A DNA stretch of 64,000 nt, from contig NC_132888.1 in NCBI RefSeq assembly GCF_030463535.1, positions 5,200,081-5,264,080 of the forward strand, written 5' to 3'. The stretch is from Salminus brasiliensis. Lineage: Eukaryota > Chordata > Actinopteri > Characiformes > Bryconidae. This document shows, piece by piece, positions 54,650-64,000 of the stretch. Both the position numbers and the translations under genes were made by a program. Below the pieces are notes generated by a model. That model saw only the letters and a list, made by a program, of their open reading frames with translations. It searched no databases and was not told the DNA's origin. Position 1 is the first letter of the stretch; each line of letters begins with the position of its first letter.

Positions 54650-55070
54650 AATAAATCAGAAGCACAATATAGCTGTGGTGTTTACAATATATTAATATTC
54701 TTTATTACATCTAAAACAGCTGACGTGATTAACACAAGGTGGCAGCAAAAGACGCAGGTGCTGAATGCAGAGTGCCATATACAGGAATTTGGGATTCTGA
54801 ATTATTCTGGTTGTGCAGTTTGGTAAAAACTACTTTTAACACAAAGTTCCATCCACAGCTTACATTACAATTAAGACTCAATATACATAAAAAATATACG
54901 TTTTATACTATTCTGTCACTTAAAATGTACAGCACAAATCGACTGCTTTTCTGTATAATTGAATGCATTTATTATTCTAGTGGAAATAGGCCAAAGTCTA
55001 AAGATACCATGAAATAAAGGTACTGAAAGAGGTCAGCAGTAGTCTTGGCATATAAGAAGTGAATACATGA
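54650..55070. repeat. Group D/E unit, middle segment, copy 1
   Basis: It aligns with 63750-64000. Both have CAAGGTGGCAGCAA.AGAC or its close variant, a GCAGTTTGGTAAAA-like motif, CATTCTAGTAAA or TATTCTAGTGGA, AGGCCAAA.TC.AAAGATACC, and GACATATAAG or GGCATATAAG. In this copy the segment leads directly into the 3' end of the group E receptor pseudogene. Confidence 0.75.
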
Positions 55071-55383
55071 ACAGGTGAATATTAGAAGCAGCCATACAAT
55101 GTAAAAATCTGAACTAAAATAAGCCAGAAAAATATATTTGATGAATTAAGTCAAAATTGGAAAGAATGAAGTTAATTTCACAGATAAGTACCATTCAGAA
55201 TCTCCTGCCTTATACCAGTTCTGCATTAATTGGCCTGATACTAAAAATCTGTAATGGTGGAACATACTCTAGTTCAGTGTACAAAACAGTTGTTTAACTA
55301 CAGTACTGATCATTCACTAGAGGAACTGCAGAGGGATTTTGTTGGATCTAGGAAGGAAAGAGCACTGGATAAACTGCTTGGTG
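55071..55383. other. 3' flank of the group E pseudogene
   Basis: AT-rich, non-coding, no distinctive feature. Confidence 0.4.
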
Positions 55384-56361
55384 TCACTTTACTAAAACTT
55401 GGGGCCTCACACTGGATCTCTGTTTGATCACTTTTAATATGAAGACTTTGAATTCCTTTGTGTTCAGGACATAAATAATGGGATTCAGCATGGGTGGAAG
55501 GGCACTTGATAGTGAAGTATTGATTATCCCAGCATTGGGATGCAGAGACATAGTAATATATGTAGCAATGTATGTGCTTATTATAGGGATGAAAAACACT
55601 CCCACTACTAGTAGATGAGAGACACAGGTTTTCAATGCTTTAAGTCATCCAGCCCAGGTTGTAATCTTACTTAAAGCAAGTAAAATTCCCAGATATGATA
55701 CACTAATGGCAATCAGGTGCATAGATGAAAAGTGTATAAAAAAGTTTTGCCATAACTGAATTTATAGTTTTGTCATTACAAAAAGTGTGTACACTGGTCC
55801 ATGGTCACAAAAATAGAATTTGGCCACACTGGTTTTACAGAATGAAAGTCGAGTGATCAAAGCTACGGTTGTGCCCACAAAAGCAGTGCAAAATGACCAC
55901 ACTCCCATTAAAACGACAGACATGACAGAGTTACTGACAATTGCATGGTATCTTAATGGTAAGCAAATGGCAATAAAGCGATCATATGCCAGAACAACAA
56001 GAGTTAAAGCCTGAACACTACTGAAGAAAAACACAAAAAACATGTTGGCCAAACAGGCGTCATAGGAAATGTACTGTGAATCAAAAAGAAAGGTCTTAAT
56101 CAGGTTAGGAATTCGTGCATTTGTTTCACCAAAGTCAGCTAAAGCTAAATTAAAGATCCCTAAGTATTTAGGAGTGTGCAGACTTCGGTCAGATATTATC
56201 ATGATGATTACAAATGAGTTCCCAAACACAGCAATGATGTAGATAAAGACTAAAACATAGTAGTAATTGATAAAGGGAATTCCTGAAAATCCACTGATGA
56301 AAAAGTATTCAGGGCGCACAAAGGGAATATTTGTAAATAAACTGGAGTTCAAAGCACTCAT
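55384..56361 (-). pseudogene. Odorant receptor, group E, broken
   Basis: The protein starts at MSALNSSLFTNIPFVRPEYF (ATG at 56361; acceptor TTCTTTACTTCAG ends 34 bases before). It reads normally through TM1 to TM4: LHTPKYLGIFNLALADFG in TM2, LAYDRFIAICLPLRYHAIV after TM3, and FCDHGPVYTLF in the second loop. A frameshift then follows near 55790. In the next frame CNDKTINSVMAKLFYTLFI is readable, a second shift comes near 55728, and then ISVSYLGILLALSKITTWAG runs to a TGA at about 55646 where an Arg codon is expected. The rest (LKALKTCVSHLL, PPMLNPIIYVLNTKEF) is intact to the stop at 55384. Two shifts and one nonsense change make it non-functional, but decay is limited, so the loss is fairly recent. 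The LHTPKY and GPVY motifs place it nearest to group D-like fish receptors. A copy is expected beyond 64,000. Confidence 0.93.
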
Positions 56362-56399
56362 GATAGCATTCAATCTGATCCTTCTGCTTCTCAACCTGA

Positions 56400-57685
56400 A
56401 GTAAAGAACACAGTAAAGTAACCATTAACACCATGTTTAGTCACACAATCTAAAATTTGAAGTCATTGTTTGGAACAGGTTAACTTTACCTGTTTATAAA
56501 ATAAAACCATGTAAACGTTTGGAATATTTTGGATAGTTGCTTTCAGCTGTGAAATTCTAAACAAGAGATCATGAGGACTTCACTATCATAGTTTTATATG
56601 GGGGGACATCATGCTGTCTGTTGTTACGTGATTAGTCATAAAATGTTGTGATTGTTATTTTTTTATTTTTTTTGGAAACCCACATGACTATTGTTCTTCT
56701 ACTAACACCACAACATTTCTTTGGTGCTTACCAACACAATCTGAAAGGATAAGAGTTAGTCCTCCAAAACAACTTTCTTAGTTTTATTTATTTCATCATT
56801 ACAATACATTTCTGTATTATTGCTCTAGATGTTTCTCCAGTCTTAAAGACATTTGATACAAGCAGACAGGTTAATTTCTGTATTATTAAGAAAACATTAA
56901 TGCACCTTTGTCTGTCTACTGGGCACCACTGGGTGTAGTTTTTTTTATTATCTAAACTTCCAATTAATGAAATCATTTCAGAATAATTAATTAATGATGT
57001 GACTCAGGTGTGTTGAAGCAGGGATTACACAACTTATCCCTGGGGAACAGAGAATGAACAAGAATCTTCTTGGTCATTTTTAGAAATGCATAGACATGTG
57101 TCATTTAACCAAAGAAGATTTTTAGAAACATTCAATTAAATCCAAATCCCAACCACAACAAAACAACCGTGATTATTTAAAGTTTATTTTACTTTATTTC
57201 TATTATCACTTTCACTGTCTGCACAATAAAAATAACCATGATACCAAGCAATGTACATATTTTTCACATACACCCACTTTAATTCATTAATAGGTAACAA
57301 CTAAATATGTGAAAATGTGTTCTGTTTTATGTAAAATTGTTTGTTTGCTTGTTTGTTTTGTCAATCTCTTTTCATTCAGCATCACATGAAACAATATAAC
57401 CAGACCTTTCATACATTAACCTTTCCTGCTTAATTAACAACTGAGGACAGAGAAAAAGACCCCATACAGGCCAACAGACCAGGTTTGTTATGTCTTCACA
57501 GTGACACAAAAAGATGGCGATTCATTAGCTTGGTACAGGGATAATCAAAATATGTCTGTATAAACACTTAGACAGACATACTTTGTTATACTAATTCAAT
57601 ACATTTCAGCCTTCCATTATGCATCTACTTCCTGCTAGAGTTTGCACAAGCTAAAAATCTCAAACAAACTCTACCATCAAAGTCA
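56400..57685. other. Intergenic, no gene recognised
   Basis: Low-complexity T/A runs and a CTCAGGTGTGTTGAAGCAGGG motif near 57003 that is common in dispersed fish repeats. No coding signal. Confidence 0.4.
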
Positions 57686-57689
57686 TGAA

Positions 57690-57995
57690 CATCTATGCTG
57701 TTTAGGTCAAGGGACTGTGAGGGCCATTCCAAAAGCTTCAGTTTGCATCTTTTTGGGTTAACCATAGTGAATTCTTAAGTATGCTTTGGATGATTATACT
57801 ATTGTATTTGCCATCTGCTGTTTAGCTTTAGACTCTTAAATGATGGTTTGGCATTTGCATCCAGAATTATTTTCTTTTTCATTCTCCCCTCTACCTGCAC
57901 AATTCTGCCAATGCTGCTGGTGCCAGAACAACACCAGAAGCATCATACATTTGACCAGATGTTTCACAATTGGTAAGGTGTTCTTTTCATGAAAT
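57690..57995 (-). mobile_element. Tc1/mariner-type relic
   Basis: GTCAAGGGACTGTGAGGGCC, ATGGTTTGGCATTTGCATCC, CTGCACAATTCTGCCAATGC and TTTCACAATTGGTAAGGTGT occur in the order expected of minus-strand transposase DNA. The middle matches 42310-42400. All frames are broken. Confidence 0.5.
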
Positions 57996-58917
57996 TAATT
58001 TCCTCTCTTATTCTAAAAGTACTATTTCTGATTGTGCTTCATTCATTCAAATGCTTCATTCACTTCATGCACTTTATGATGTAATTATGAAAGAAAATCA
58101 GATTAAGTCAGACTGAGTAATCAGATAATAGGGTATAATGGAGTTTACATGAGTCAGGCAATAATCTGGTTGCTTTGCAACCAGCCAAAAAACTCACAGA
58201 CTAAGGTGTGACATGAATTCCACGCAAAATCAGCTTTGAACCACACATTGCAAAACATTGAGCTACAATAACACATATAATCTAGAAGATGCCAAATATT
58301 ATATCCTTCAGTTTCAACACTTCTTGTAGGTGCTGTGTTAAATGCTGCTTGCTTATTTCTGGTCCCACAGTCTGAGAAACCCAACAGCTCCGGTTAAGAG
58401 TAAACATGCACCAAAAAATCCCCAAAAATTACTGAGGTTAAATCAAGCTGTTTTTATCAGATTTCATGATCAGATTTTTAGACCGTAGTCTATTTAAAAA
58501 TATGCTTTTTACAGGACCACTTGAATAATCAGATATATAAACATATAGGCAGATTATAAACAGATTCATAAGTGCATGGAAACACACTCAGTGTTATAGC
58601 AAAGTGAACAAAGAGACTTTCTGTTTTATAATGTGACAAATGTATAAATGAAAGGTGGCCAACACTAGGCAAGGAGTTTGCTTCTAACACATCTCATCCG
58701 GTTAATCAAGGCCTTCAGAAGCATATAAATGTCCTAGCCAGATGCATCAAAACTAAACTCTCCAGACAATAGATAAATTGAACCAGGCCATAACACTCCT
58801 GCTACTAAGCAGGTATCCTGGTCTAGAATTATCTTGTATTATTACATTGATCTGACAATAAGCAATGATTCAGATCTAACAGAAAACCACAATAAGAAGT
58901 TAAGTTTAGTCCCATGT
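57996..58917. other. Intergenic with possible MITE
   Basis: 58090-58560 carries GAGTTTACATGAGTC and AATCAGAT/ATCTGATT-like motifs in both orientations, in the style of the 38106-38600 element. No clear ends, no gene. Confidence 0.35.
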
Positions 58918-59125
58918 AAAGACAAACAGGTGTTGGGGACTGGGGTAGTGGACAGTGGAGTGGTGAGACAATTATAGACAATTATAAAATTATAAGATGC
59001 TAATTAGCATGTAATTTGGGTTAATTAGTTGAAATATAATAAACATATACATTGACATAGCTATGTAAATCTAGCTAATTAGAGTGCTATCAAATTTCAG
59101 GATATGCTGTAAACAGAGCATTTAC
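58918..59125. repeat. Group D duplication unit, start of copy 2
   Basis: GACAAACAGGTGTTGGGGAC, GTGGTGAGAC, TAATT.G.ATGTAAT and GTAAACAGAGCATTTACTA correspond to 44860-45010 (GACAAACAGGTCAGGGATC, GTGGTGAGAT, GTAAACAGAACATTTATTA). This places the left edge of the second copy at or before 58918. Confidence 0.6.
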
Positions 59126-59727
59126 TACGGCATGCAAAAGTTGGGGCACTGATGGGCAAAATGTCTGTCACTATGAATAGTTAAGTGAGCAGAAGATGAA
59201 CACATCTCAAAGGGGGGAAAGCACTGTGCAAATGTTTTGGCACCCTAAAAGATATGAGCTTACAGATAACCTTTGCCAAGGTCTCCGTCCTTCATTAGTT
59301 TGTTAGGGCTATGGGTTGTTTACATTCACTGTTGATGCAACAATGCCTCTATGAAAACTTCTTAGAGCTTGTCACAATAATCAGCAGCCAAGGGCTGCAA
59401 TAAGCAGCACCCTAGCATTGTAAAAAGCAAGGCATTTTCAGGTAGCTGTTTCCTAAATTTGTAAGGTTCATTTAAAAATGGCAGTTTACAGTAATGTTGG
59501 AGGATCAAGATGAGGTCTGGAAGACCACAAAGCATTCTGAGAGAACTGCTCACAGGATTGCTACCATGACAAATCAAAGCCTTTGTTGGGTGGCAAATGG
59601 GAAGGAAAATTACTTTTGCAGGGATCAATTGGTGAAAATCATATGTAACTTTGAGAAATCAACTCATTTTCTACTGGCTTAATTACTCACAGTAACAGGG
59701 ATGCCCAGACTTTTGAATGCCACTGTA
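59126..59727. mobile_element. Non-autonomous Tc1-type element with terminal repeats
   Basis: The left end has GGCATGCAAAAGTTGGGGCA. The reverse complement of the right end has GGCATTCAAAAGTCTGGGCA, so the 20-bp termini differ at three positions. The element is flanked by TA (59126-59127 region and 59726-59727), as expected of Tc1/mariner insertion. The interior, about 560 bp, has short open frames but no complete transposase. The orthologous point in copy 1 (near 45000) lacks it, so it inserted after the duplication. Confidence 0.8.
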
Positions 59728-59759
59728 TACTTGTGACTATAGACTACATGCAATATGAC

Positions 59760-60110
59760 CTTTTACTGTAATCCACAGAATGATGTCACCTATTAGACAC
59801 CCATTTTCTCAAAATACACCCTCAGTGGCTAATCCTAGTACCCAGGGACTTGTTAATCGTTAGTCTCACATGACAACCATTTGTGTACTGTAACAACCAG
59901 AACACTTACTACAGATTTTCTTATGTCATTCATTAGGCTAATGACTGTGGTTTGTGTCTGAGGTTGCCATGTGTTACAAGGTCCCCTGCCAGTTGTCCCA
60001 GCAGGCTTGTAAATTAGGATGACTCTAATGGTAATGAGCAATTTAGAGAGACAATGAGTGGTGTGGCAAGAATAGAGCACAGGGTTTGATTAGGTTCTGC
60101 TAAATGGTTT
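59760..60110. repeat. Group D duplication unit, distal upstream segment, copy 2
   Basis: It aligns with 45100-45440, including the exact 34-base match beginning at 59871. It lies 2.2 kb from the receptor start, against 4.3 kb in copy 1. The difference is accounted for largely by the BEL/Pao relic, the MITE and the LINE-like repeat in copy 1. Confidence 0.78.
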
Positions 60111-60985
60111 CATAAACATGGAATACTACATGGAGTATTACTGGTTTCGACCTGCTGGATGATGCATCATCTGGATGATGAACATAAGCTATTGATTTCC
60201 TTTTTATAGACATATCTTCCAAAAAAGATCAATTGTAATTTATTAAACATTTGTAAACAATAATGCATTAAATTTCTTAAAAACAGTCCATCTATTCTTC
60301 TATTCAATGTCTTCCTGGACAGAGTCAATCATAAGTACAAATCCATAAATAATTGGACCTAACGTTCACTACAAGTGGGGCTGGTCATGAAATGAACCTA
60401 CAAGTGTAGGTTATGAATTCAAACACGTATTTTTTTTTACTTTTCACATCTCCCCAATTTCCCTATTAAATTAGTTTTAGAATTGATACTAGTTTTGCCA
60501 GTACAGTTAGAATTTGCAGTTCACTACAGAAAAAAACATTCAGGTGGGGGTCCCTACAGGAGAAAATTCAGTCTTGATAATAGGTATCAGTTGTTCCAAT
60601 TAGACTCTTAGATTCTATTGTGTATTCTTTATTTTCCAAACCAGGAAAGAATTATTTCTAATTACCCCCTTATTTTGTATTGCTTAAAGATACACTCAAT
60701 ATCACACATATGTTCAGGATCTGGCAAATCATTGTTCAAATATGCAAGGGCATACATGATAAATATTTAGTACCTTTTTAATCTATAATAACTTCAACTT
60801 GTGATCAACATCAAAATAAATTAATAATGTGTATGTGTTTGGGCAACTGTGATATGAATTTGGTCACTTAAGCCAAGAACAGTTTAAATTTACTTTTAGT
60901 GCATTACACACAAAATATAAATATATAATATATATCAATGTATCAATATAAATTTTCTTTTAGAGAATTACATCTTATAAATATA
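60111..60985. other. Intergenic, no gene recognised
   Basis: AT-rich, no readable protein or structural repeat. Confidence 0.4.
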
Positions 60986-60989
60986 CATA

Positions 60990-61400
60990 AGTAACAGGGA
61001 TGGTATAGTGTTCTTTGGATGCAACTCAGCATTCATCAACAAGTTGTGTTTGTACCAAACATTTCTACTTTGGTTTCATCTGACCATAAGACATTCTCCC
61101 AATACTCTTCCGGAACATCCAGATGCTCTCTAGCAAACTTCAGACGCGTCCGGATATGTACTGGCTTAAGCAGGGGAACACACCTGGCACTGCAGTCCCT
61201 GGCAGCGTAGTGTGTTCTTGATGGTAGCCTTTGCAACGTTGGACCCAGCATTCTGCAGGTCATTCACTAGGTCCCCCCCGTGTGGTTCTGGGATTTTTTC
61301 TCACCGTTCTTGTGATCATTTTGACCCCACGCTCTCAGATCTTGCGTGGAGCCCCTGATCGAGGGAGATTAGCAGCCTCCTAACAACCTCCTAACAACCT
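60990..61400 (-). mobile_element. Tc1-like transposase fragment
   Basis: On the minus strand, 61263-61036 encodes VHIRTRLKFAREHLDVPEEY and then WENVLWSDETKVEMFGTNTT, the region around the first catalytic Asp of a Tc1 transposase. Upstream (61380-61300) reads SIRGSTQDLRAWGQ-like sequence in other frames. Both element ends and the rest of the catalytic domain are missing. It is closely related to 10090-11269. Confidence 0.85.
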
Positions 61401-61439
61401 CCTTTCAGTAATGGCTAAGTAGCAGACAATTAGTCTTAC

Positions 61440-62043
61440 TAATCATGAACTAAAGCTGTTTATAACAAGTACCCCAGAGAAACTTTGGGTGTAATTGGAT
61501 GCACTTTAACAAACCTAATGGTTTTTATGTTTACACACACACTGACTAATTAATCCCAAATCACCATTTCTGGATGCTTATATGTGTGGTCTTCATGACT
61601 AGTTTAAGTAGTCAGATGAGAGATTAAAGCGAGTGGAGACAGTGGATTTTCGTAAGTCACATCGTAAACAGCTTACAATATTCACTGCATGTTGTGTTGA
61701 GCATTAAGTGTGTGTTGGGCTGTAAGAAAGTGTTTATTTCTTTTGTTTATTTAAAACTTTAATTATTAATGCTTGTTTAAGGTAAATGTCCCCAGATTGG
61801 TCCTCAGGTGCCCCTAGATAGTCCACAGTTTTGTTTTATCTGTGGATTGTGAAAATTGTTGATGGTCTAAGGGACAATGAGAACTGGTTTGAAAACTTTG
61901 AATGAAATTTGAGGCAAATTAAATGGAAAATGAATATTGCTTGCTTTGTTCTTCAGCATCAGGAATAAACATATCATCTACCATAATTCCTCATGCAAAA
62001 TGTATGATTTTTGTATTCCTCTAGGTGTACAGAGGCTGCTCAA
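61440..62043 (+). promoter_or_regulatory. Proximal upstream region of group D copy 2
   Basis: It aligns with 48660-49110 and again with 49395-49440 next to the gene. The acceptor TTTGTATTCCTCTAG ends at 62024, 19 bases before the ATG. It lacks the repeat inserted in copy 1, so it shows the ancestral spacing better. Conserved segments here are the best places to look for the shared promoter. Confidence 0.5.
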
Positions 62044-63030
62044 ATGAACTCCTCAGCTCTTGTCAGCAATGGGACTGGTGCCTTTGATAGTGGTTTTTAT
62101 CTAATAGCTTTTAACACTTTGGGCAATAAGAACTACCTGATATTGGCATTGGTAATTATCTACCTGATCACTCTGTTCTGTAATCTTATCCTGTTGGCAG
62201 TGTTCTTTATGAACCCCAGTCTACAGAATCCTAAGTTCCTTGCTATTTGTAACCTTGCAGTAGTCGACATTTCGATAAGCAGTGTTATTGTTCCACAGAT
62301 GGTTCCTGTGTTTGTATTCAATCTCAATCACATTTCTTTTGGAACCTGTTTCTCTCAGATGTTCTTTATGCACTTTTTTGGGGACATGGAATCCTTTTCA
62401 CTTGCCCTCTTGGCTTATGATCGCCTGGTTGCTATCTGCTTTCCTCTGCGCTACCCCTATATCAACACTAATCTGAGGATGGTCCTCATCATAGGTGGGC
62501 TTTGGTTTCTAGTATTTTTGATTGAGGTTTTCCCAGTAACTCTGGCCAGCAATCTCACCTACTGTAGATCAAGAGTGGTCCAGAGTTGTTGCTGTGAACA
62601 TGGGCCAGTGTATGCCTTAGCATGCGGTGATACCTCTTTTAACAAGAGACTGGCAACTGCTAAGTCTCTGGTGGTCCTGCTTGGTCCCCTGTCTTTCATT
62701 ATTCTATCTTATGTTGTTGTGGTGTTTGCAGTGTTGCGAATTGCATCTGTGACGCAACGCTGGAAAGCTTTCCACACCTGTCTCACTCACCTGGTCTTGG
62801 TCCTCATTTATTATATGCCAGTCATCTTGGCTTATGTACTGGGGAACCTGCGTTTAGTTCAGTCAGTAGATATTTTTACAGCCATTCTGACGGTGTCTGT
62901 TACCCTGCCTCCCATGCTAAACCCGATCATCTACAGTTTAAAGACTGAGGAACTGCGGGACAAGCTGCTAAAATTTATAAGGCCATTAAAAGTGGAACCA
63001 CAGATGAAAGATCAAAAGACAGTCAGTTAA
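62044..63030 (+). CDS. Odorant receptor, group D copy 2
   Basis: Intact single-exon receptor of 328 residues, the near-twin of 49441-50427. It has the same glycosylation sites, C102, LAYDRLVAICFPLRYPYIN, cysteine-rich second loop and LPPMLNPIIYSLKTEELRD. Differences include NPKFLAICN in TM2 (Pro present where copy 1 has Ala), FFGDMES where copy 1 has FFSDLES at the top of TM3, NKRLAT before TM5, and YYMPVILAY in TM6. The tail (KFIRPLKVEPQMKDQKTVS) is diverged. Long stretches, such as residues 130-190, are identical at protein and almost at DNA level. The start is fixed by the acceptor at 62023-62024, as in the twin. It is likely a recent tandem duplicate with partly different ligand tuning; that last point is inferred. 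Confidence 0.96.
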   Translation: MNSSALVSNGTGAFDSGFYLIAFNTLGNKNYLILALVIIYLITLFCNLILLAVFFMNPSLQNPKFLAICNLAVVDISISSVIVPQMVPVFVFNLNHISFGTCFSQMFFMHFFGDMESFSLALLAYDRLVAICFPLRYPYINTNLRMVLIIGGLWFLVFLIEVFPVTLASNLTYCRSRVVQSCCCEHGPVYALACGDTSFNKRLATAKSLVVLLGPLSFIILSYVVVVFAVLRIASVTQRWKAFHTCLTHLVLVLIYYMPVILAYVLGNLRLVQSVDIFTAILTVSVTLPPMLNPIIYSLKTEELRDKLLKFIRPLKVEPQMKDQKTVS

Positions 63031-63278
63031 ATGAGTTCATTACATTTATTTTTTTTATTTTTTATTTTTTTAAGAATTTTGAACTCTACTGCACATGAAC
63101 ATGGGTATTGCATTGTGTGTGTGTCTACTGAATTATTGTGTACAAATGATAGACAAGAATGTCCACTAGAATGCTTGAATCTTGAATATGTATCCCTATA
63201 GTGTAAATGTTAATTTTTTTAAAAAAACAACTATTAGTATTTTTATAGTGTTTTTGTGAAAAGCCAAGCCAGATAAAA

Positions 63279-63280
<2 letters not shown>

Positions 63281-63323
<43 letters not shown>
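63281..63323. repeat. (TA)n microsatellite
   Basis: About 21 uninterrupted TA dinucleotides, 250 bases after the receptor stop. Copy 1 has a shorter AT run at 50601-50628 at a similar distance, so the microsatellite predates the duplication. Confidence 0.95.
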
Positions 63324-63327
<4 letters not shown>

Positions 63328-63749
63328 TTAGGTAGACAGCCAATTTTTTTTTCAACTCAAGAGAATATTTCAAATGAACCCCTCATTGATTTGATGTATT
63401 AGAGTGATATAAAAATTGTAACCAAAGGAAGTAATATTTTTCAAGTGAACTGTGAACCACTTTTTACAATGCACACATTAAAATACTCTTTTGATGTCAT
63501 TCGTCTCACATGTTTAATTTTGGCTTTAAAATCACTTGGTCAGAGCATAGTAAGGCAAATTATTGATCAATCCAGTAATGTAGTGTATTGGTAGATTGCA
63601 CAATGCAAATATTGTAATTATATATTTCACAAAGCAAAATGTATATGAATAATAATAAATATTGAAAAATGATAAATTATTTAATTATCAAATAATTAAT
63701 GTTAAAAGCATTAATCAGATCAAGCTCAAAACATCTTTAAACTGTATCA
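63324..63749. other. 3' flank of group D copy 2
   Basis: AT-rich, no gene seen. Confidence 0.4.
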
Positions 63750-64000
63750 GAATTTATTTATTGAAACATCTTATACAGTTAACAAAAGGTGGCAGCAAGA
63801 GACTTAAAGAGGCCAATGATGAATGCAAATGAAATGTGCCGCTTGGTAAAACTTAGTAAACAGATATAACACATACATGTAAATATTGCTTTTGCTGGTG
63901 CTTCATTCTAGTAAAAAAAAAGGCCAAAATCCAAAGATACCCCTAAGCAAAAGGACTGACAGACACCAGTAGTAGTATTGACATATAAGCCATATACATA
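63750..64000. repeat. Group D/E unit, middle segment, copy 2 (cut by window edge)
   Basis: It aligns with 54650-55070 as described for that entry. In copy 1 this segment is followed about 310 bases later by the 3' end of a minus-strand receptor. The window stops before that point here. Confidence 0.75.

Overview
The window looks like teleost fish genomic DNA. The genes are intronless seven-helix odorant receptors of the fish type, and the gaps hold typical fish repeats: Tc1-like transposons, a chromodomain Gypsy element, a BEL/Pao relic, several LINE relics, tRNA-derived SINEs, MITEs, and AT, CA and GA microsatellites. An otophysan (characin or catfish relative) seems plausible from the repeats, but I cannot name the species from sequence alone.

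The only host genes I can support are ten odorant receptor (OR) loci: nine intact and one broken. They fall into five sequence groups, interleaved along the window. Group A (N-terminus MESNLSIY) is at 5227-6183 (+), 13130-14071 (+) and 24465-25403 (+). Group B is at 16937-17872 (-), 28492-29436 (+) and 31985-32920 (+). Group C is a single gene at 35771-36772 (-). Group D (N-terminus MNSSALVS) is at 49441-50427 (+) and 62044-63030 (+). Group E is a pseudogene at 55384-56361 (-). Every locus keeps a pyrimidine-rich splice acceptor 18-34 bases upstream of the ATG. This fits the usual vertebrate OR layout of a non-coding first exon, an intron, and a single coding exon.

Layout. 0-5 kb: LINE and Tc1 relics, a perfect 28-bp hairpin and a 60-bp tandem duplication. 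5-14 kb: two group A receptors separated by LINE fragments, a SINE, a GA microsatellite and a Tc1 copy. 14-33 kb: group A and B receptors around a nearly full-span but decayed chromodomain Gypsy element (19035-23137), plus a second, hidden Gypsy relic (26.05-26.83 kb). 33-44 kb: AT-rich DNA with the lone group C gene, MITE-like elements and LINE 3' ends. 44.9-64 kb: two copies of a duplicated unit (group D receptor on +, then a group E receptor on -). The first copy is swollen by a BEL/Pao relic, a MITE, LINE pieces and an internally deleted Gypsy copy. The second copy runs off the right edge, and its remaining homology predicts a group E receptor just beyond 64,000.

The receptors would act one per neuron in olfactory epithelium, coupling odorants to the olfactory G protein. 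That role is inferred from the family. No new enzymatic or defence system was found. The most useful observations are the duplication map, the patchwork divergence between the inverted group B pair, the self-priming signature of the Gypsy family, and several retroelement relics that are invisible as open reading frames.
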